Source of the DNA: Nemertoderma westbladi
Taxonomy: Eukaryota; Xenacoelomorpha; Nemertodermatida; Nemertodermatidae
NCBI GenBank assembly: GCA_032718475.1
Contig: JAUCBJ010004893.1
Coordinates: forward strand, 186,001 to 250,000
Direction of reading: 5' to 3'
DNA length: 64,000 nucleotides
Positions 58,130 through 64,000 of this stretch are shown one piece after another (positions within the stretch are counted from its first letter, which is position 1; every line of letters starts with the position of its first letter). The translations under genes were made by a program, and so were the position numbers. Below the pieces are notes generated by a model. It was not told the origin of the DNA. It ran no database searches and saw only the letters and a program-made list of their open reading frames with translations.

Positions 58130-59887
58130 CTTCAATGAAATAATATATAATTGCGCTGGAATTTAGGACGGGTCGACCCCAATTATTAGGTAATTAAATA
58201 GTAAGGCGATCGTAAGGTAGGTAAGGGACGGCGTTAAAGTGAAACACCTACCCACAATCCGGGGGGTGGGGGGGTGTGGGGGGTGTGGAGGGGGGTGGGG
58301 GGGGAGGGGGGGGTGGGGGGGGGGGGGGGGATGGCGGGAATGAACGTGATATTGATAAATTAGATCAGGTTGCTACTGTTAACTATAAACAGTTCATTTT
58401 CCTTTAGTGAGACAAAAAGATCCAATATGCATCCATGCTCGACCATCAGCAATCAGAAGTCGGGAATAAAAAACAAATAAAAGTTAACCTGTTTAACAAA
58501 AAGAGAACTAACTATAAAAACAAATTTCCGTTGATGTTAATGAATTCAAGTGGCTCTTATATTTTTGATTTTCAATTTAATAAAATGCATTTCATGGAGA
58601 TCAATAATGCACTCGTACAATATACAATGGTTCATTTCAATAACATCAGATTAGCTGAGAAAGTAAATAGGTAGTTAACAACGAATTGATTTGAATCATT
58701 TGGTCGCATAAACATAAATTGTATAACTGCCTTTAATGGCGTATTCAGTGTGCAACTGCATCATACGCCTGCATCGCACGTCTGAGTATAAGAAAATAAA
58801 ATATTATTATTCAATTATTAAGATAGTGGTGCGCATTCACCGCAATTAAAAAACGTTTACTCCGTTCAAAGTGGTCGCATATGAAATCATTATTGTTTTG
58901 TTTAGAAAATAGCGACACTGTAATCTGATCTTTTAAATTAAAACTAACCGCCCGATAAATTGGATGGCAATTTCAATTTCACAAATTATTATCAAATTAA
59001 GGATTATCATCTGAAATATAACTGTTCGGCGCTCCGAAAAATTTGAATTTTATTTAAATTTTTTGGAGCGCCGCTGATTCACAAATACCTTTGTTTGTTT
59101 ATAGCATTAATACATTTTATTACCATTATACTTTATTTTAGATCGTCATTATGAGTTTATTGCCTTACCGGGCTTCGGTCTATCTGCTGCATAATTATAT
59201 TCCTAATTAATGATACACCTGTGTTTCCTCCCTGGTTTATTAGGTCTCTTATAAGATTTATGTGCACCCCCCCCCCCCCCCCCCTTCCCCTCCCCTCTCG
59301 TGCCTATAATGCCCCCTCCCCCCGCCCCCTCGTGCCTATAATGCCCCCCCCCCACACACAAAAAAAAAAATTTCCACTGGTTATTCAGGTGTTAAAGAAT
59401 TTAGTAAAGTTGCAGTGAACATAGAATACAAAACTCTTGAGGAAACCAAAGGCTCATCTCTCTTGGGTATTACCTATAAGACAAGTGGGCTGGCAGGGAA
59501 GGCCGCCACTCTAACTCCCAAGGGATGGGATACTAACTATCAGACAATATATTCAGTCACCCGCAGCAGAAGCCAAGGTTCCCATTGTGCCCCTTGGTTT
59601 GTATAAAGATGTAAAATTGTACGAAATGCATACAGTCTTTACTCGGATTTGAACCCTCGCCATCCGACACTATGGTGAAGGCAGTTCAGGCGCTGTATTA
59701 TTAACTGAGGTTTAATGGAATTACTAGTGTTTATCTCATTAATGTATATTTTTATTGACAACTGATGCAGATGATGGAAAAGTAAAGAGTATTCCGATCG
59801 ATATGGGTTTAATTTAAGATTATAATTTTGATAATTATAATTATGTGTGTCTCGTTATTCGATATAATATTTGCCGCAGTTACAATA
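58130..59887. other. Intron or upstream region with G-rich tract; no exon recognised
   Basis: A G-rich block with short T/A interruptions (58259-58331) has strong quadruplex potential. C runs lie at about 59268-59284 and 59346-59353. Frames at 58435-58674 and 59221-59418 have no recognised content. I see no further exon of the mesothelin-like gene. Confidence 0.45.
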
Positions 59888-62800
59888 GCACCACCATCCG
59901 CGGGACCAACCTGCGAACGGCAGTCACACACTCGTTGTAGCACACACCAAGTCACATACAAATGTAGCCCTAACCCGCGAACGGCAGTCACACACTCGTT
60001 GTAGCACACACCAAGTCACATACAAATGTAGCCCCAACCCGCGAACGGCAGTCACACACTCGTTGTAGCACACACCAAGTCACATACAAATGTAGCACCA
60101 CCATCCGCGGGACCAACCCGCGAACGGCAGTCACACACTCGTTGTAGCACACACCAAGTCACATACAAATGTAGCCCTAACCCGCGAACGGCAGTCACAC
60201 ACTCGTTGTAGCACACACCAAGTCACATACAAATGTAGCCCCAACCCGCGAACGGCAGTCACACACTCGTTGTAGCACACACCAAGACACATACAAATGT
60301 AGCCCCAACCCGCAAACGGCAGTCACACACTCGTTGTAGCACACACCAAGTCACATACAAATGTAGCCCCAACCCGCGAACGGCAGTCACACACTCGTTG
60401 TAGCACACACCAAGTCACATACAAATGTAGCCCTAACCCGCGAACGGCAGTCACACACTCGTTGTAGCACACACCAAGTCACATACAAATGTAGCACCAC
60501 CATCCGCGGGACCAACCCGCGAACGGCAGTCACACACTCGTTGTAGCACACACCAAGTCACATACAAATGTAGCCCTAACCCGCGAACGGCAGTCACACA
60601 CTCGTTGTAGCACACACCAAGTCACATACAAATGTAGCCCCAACCCGCAAACGGCAGTCACACACTCGTTGTAGCACACACCAAGTCACATACAAATGTA
60701 GCCCCAACCCGCGAACGGCAGTCACACACTCGTTGTAGCACACACCAAGTCACATACAAATGTAGCCCCAACCCGCGAACGGCAGTCACACACTCGTTGT
60801 AGCACACACCAAACCAAGTCACATACAAATGTAGCCCCAACCCGCGAACGGCAGTCACACACTCGTTGTAGCACACACCAAGTCACATACAAATGTAGCA
60901 CCACCATCCGCGGGACCAACCCGCGAACGGCAGTCACACACTCGCTGTAGCACACACCAAGTCACATACAAATGTAGCCCCAACCCGCGAACGGCAGTCA
61001 CACACTCGTTGTAGCACACACCAAGTCACATACAAATGTAGCACCACCATCCGCGGGACCAACCCGCGAACGGCAGTCACACACTCGCTGTAGCACACAC
61101 CAAGTCACATACAAATGTAGCCCCAACCCGCGAACGACAGTCACACACTCGTTGTAGCACACACCAAGTCACATACAATTGTAGCCCCAACCAGCGAACG
61201 GAAGTCACACACTCGTTGTAGCACACACCAAGTCACATACAAATGTAGCCCCAACCCGCGAACGGCAGTCACACACTCGTTGTAGCACACACCAAGTCAC
61301 ATACAAATGTAGCACCACCATCCGCGGGACCAACCCGCGAACGGCAGTCACACACTCGCTGTAGCACACACCAAGTCACATACAAATGTAGCCCCAACCC
61401 GCGAACGGCAGTCACACACTCGTTGTAGCACACACCAAGTCACATACAAATGTAGCACCACCATCCGCGGGACCAACCCGCGAACGGCAGTCACACACTC
61501 GTTGTAGCACACACCAAGTCACATACAAATGTAGCCCCAACCCGCGAACGGCAGTCACACACTCGTTGTAGCACACACCAAGTCACATACAAATGTAGCA
61601 CCACCATCCGCGGGACCAACCCGCGAACGGCAGTCACACACTCGTTGTAGCACACACCAAGTCACATACAAATGTAGCCCCAACCCGCGAACGGCAGTCA
61701 CACACGCGTTGTAGCACACACCAAGTCACATACAAATGTAGCACCACCATCCGCGGGACCAACCCGCGAACGGCAGTCACACACTCGTTGTAGCACACAC
61801 CAAGTCACATACAAATGTAGCCCCAACCCGCGAACGGCAGTCACACACTCGTTGTAGCACACACCAAGTCACATACAAATGTAGCACCACCATCCGCGGG
61901 ACCAACCCGTGAACGACAGTCACACACTCGTTGTAGCACACACCAAGTCACATACAAATGTAGCCCCAACCCGCGAACGGCAGTCACACACTCGTTGTAG
62001 CACACACCAAGTCACATACAAATGTAGCACCACCATCAGCGGGACCAACCCGTGAACGACAGTCACATACTCGTTGTAGCACACACCAAGTCACATACAA
62101 ATGTAGCACCACCATCCGCGGGACCAACCCGTGAACGACAGTCACATACTCGTTGTAGCACACACCAAGTCACATACAAACGTAGCCCCAACCCGCGAAC
62201 GGCAGTCACACACTCGTTGTAGCACACACCAAGTCACATACAAATGTAGCCCTAACCCGCGAACGGCAGTCACATACTCGTTGTAGCACACACCAAGTCA
62301 CATACAAATGTAGCACCACCATCCGCGGGACCAACCCGCGAACGGCAGTCACACACTCGTTGTAGCACACACCAAGTCACATACAAATGTAGCCCCAACC
62401 CGCGAACGGCAGTCACACACTCGTTGTAGCACACACCAAGTCACATACAAATGTAGCACCACCATCCGCGGGACCAACCCGCGAACGGCAGTCACACACT
62501 CGTTGTAGCACACACCAAGTCACATACAAATGTAGCCCCAACCCGCGAACGGCAGTCACACACTCGTTGTAGCACACACCAAGTCACATACAAATGTAGC
62601 ACCACCATCCGCAGGACCAACCCGCGAACGGCAGTCACACACTCGCTGTAGCACACACCAAGTCACATACAAATGTAGCCCCAACCCGCGAACGGCAGTC
62701 ACACACTCGTTGTAGCACACACCAAGTCACATACAAATGTAGCTCACCATCCGCGGGACCAACCCGCGAACGGCAGTCACACACTCGTTGTAGCACACAC

Positions 62801-64000
62801 CAAGTCACATACAAATGTAGCCCCAACCCGCGAACGGCAGTCACACACTCGTTGTAGCACACACCAAGTCACATACAAATGTAGCACCACCATCCGCGGG
62901 ACCAACCCGTGAACGACAGTCACACACTCGTTGTAGCACACACCAAGTCACATACAAATGTAGCCCCAACCCGCGAACGGCAGTCACACACTCGTTGTAG
63001 CACACACCAAGTCACATACAAATGTAGCACCACCATCAGCGGGACCAACCCGTGAACGACAGTCACATACTCGTTGTAGCACACACCAAGTCACATACAA
63101 ATGTAGCACCACCATCCGCGGGACCAACCCGTGAACGACAGTCACATACTCGTTGTAGCACACACCAAGTCACATACAAACGTAGCCCCAACCCGCGAAC
63201 GGCAGTCACACACTCGTTGTAGCACACACCAAGTCACATACAAATGTAGCCCTAACCCGCGAACGGCAGTCACATACTCGTTGTAGCACACACCAAGTCA
63301 CATACAAATGTAGCACCACCATCCGCGGGACCAACCCGCGAACGGCAGTCACACACTCGTTGTAGCACACACCAAGTCACATACAAATGTAGCCCCAACC
63401 CGCGAACGGCAGTCACACACTCGTTGTAGCACACACCAAGACACATACAAATGTAGCCCTAACCCGCGAACGGCAGTCACACACTCGTTGTAGCACACAC
63501 CAAGTCACATACAAATGTAGCCCCAACCCGCGAACGGCAGTCACACACTCGTTGTAGCACACACCAAGTCACATACAAATGTAGCCCCAACCCGCGAACG
63601 GCAGTCACACACTCGTTGTAGCACACACCAAGTCACATACAAATGTAGCCCCAACCCGCGAACGGCAGTCACACACTCGTTGTAGCACACACCAAGTCAC
63701 ATACAAATGTAGCACCACCATCCGCGGGACCAACCCGCGAACGGCAGTCACACACTCGTTGTAGCACACACCAAGTCACATACAAATGTAGCCCTAACCC
63801 GCGAACGGCAGTCACACACTCGTTGTAGCACACACCAAGTCACATACAAATGTAGCCCTAACCCGCGAACGGCAGTCACACACTCGTTGTAGCACACACC
63901 AAGTCACATACAAATGTAGCCCTAACCCGCGAACGGCAGTCACACACTCGTTGTAGCACACACCAAGTCACATACAAATGTAGCCCCAACCCGCGAACGG
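59888..64000. repeat. 64/79-bp minisatellite, about 58 copies, continues past the window
   Basis: The 64-bp unit holds CCCGCGAACGGCAGTCACAC, ACTCGTTGTAGCACACACC and AAGTCACATACAAATGTAGC. The 79-bp form adds about 15 bp (ACCACCATCCGCGGG). From about 60900 to 63000 the long and short forms mostly alternate, giving a ~143-bp higher-order unit. A block marked by CACCATCAGCGGG and CGTGAACGACAG recurs at 62031 and 63031, exactly 1000 bp apart. Open frames on the minus strand are by-products. Confidence 0.96.

Overview
The window is nuclear DNA of an animal, most likely a marine invertebrate. The evidence is spliced genes with GT-AG introns, poly(A) signals, non-LTR retrotransposon remnants, tRNA-derived SINE-like heads and a hAT-type DNA transposon. 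Recognisable genes are the mitochondrial copper chaperone COX11, carnosine N-methyltransferase (CARNMT1) and the 3' part of a mesothelin/otoancorin/stereocilin-like gene. I cannot name the phylum from sequence alone. About half of the 64 kb (roughly 32 kb by my tally) is tandem repeat: some fifteen unrelated minisatellites with units of 19 to 79 bp.  Layout. 1-9.4 kb: gene-free, with arrays of 44/36, 22, 21, 32 and 41 bp and two copies of one dispersed element, one of which has expanded a 22-bp unit about 76 times. 9.4-17.7 kb: a 33-bp satellite interrupted by a hAT-like element with an exact 8-bp target duplication (9513-10794) and by a reverse-transcriptase fragment (12035-13424). 17.7-21 kb: more LINE debris and a tRNA-like head. 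21-22.7 kb: a 20-bp pyrimidine-rich array. 23.3-28.7 kb: COX11 in two exons separated by a 4.5-kb intron that is almost entirely a 31-bp minisatellite. 30.8-31.9 kb: intact single-exon CARNMT1, convergent with COX11. 32.2-42 kb: a 19-bp AT-rich array, a fold-back element, a 32-bp palindromic array with a LINE fragment inside it, and further dispersed elements. 42.7-45.3 kb (minus): a secreted protein of unknown function with about 20 copies of a 26-residue repeat. 46.5-47.3 kb: a 42-bp array. 48.1-58.1 kb (minus): six exons of the mesothelin-like gene. 59.9-64 kb: a 64/79-bp array that runs off the window.  The most unusual observation is in the mesothelin-like gene. Two of its introns hold minisatellites that are tandem amplifications of the gene's own exon/5'-splice-site junctions. 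In intron 3 about 123 copies (6.2 kb) carry the last 37 nt of exon 3 plus a consensus GTGAGT donor. In intron 1 about 18 copies (0.9 kb) carry the last 18 nt of exon 1 plus GTTAGT. Both units are 50 bp long, although their sequences are unrelated. Reading past either authentic donor meets an in-frame stop within a few codons, so use of a decoy donor should give a nonsense transcript.  The genes do not form an obvious functional pathway: COX11 acts in cytochrome oxidase assembly, CARNMT1 in histidine-dipeptide methylation, and the two minus-strand genes at the right encode secreted or surface proteins. The long open frames over the satellites are by-products of units divisible by three, or of periodic stop-free sequence, and are not annotated as genes.
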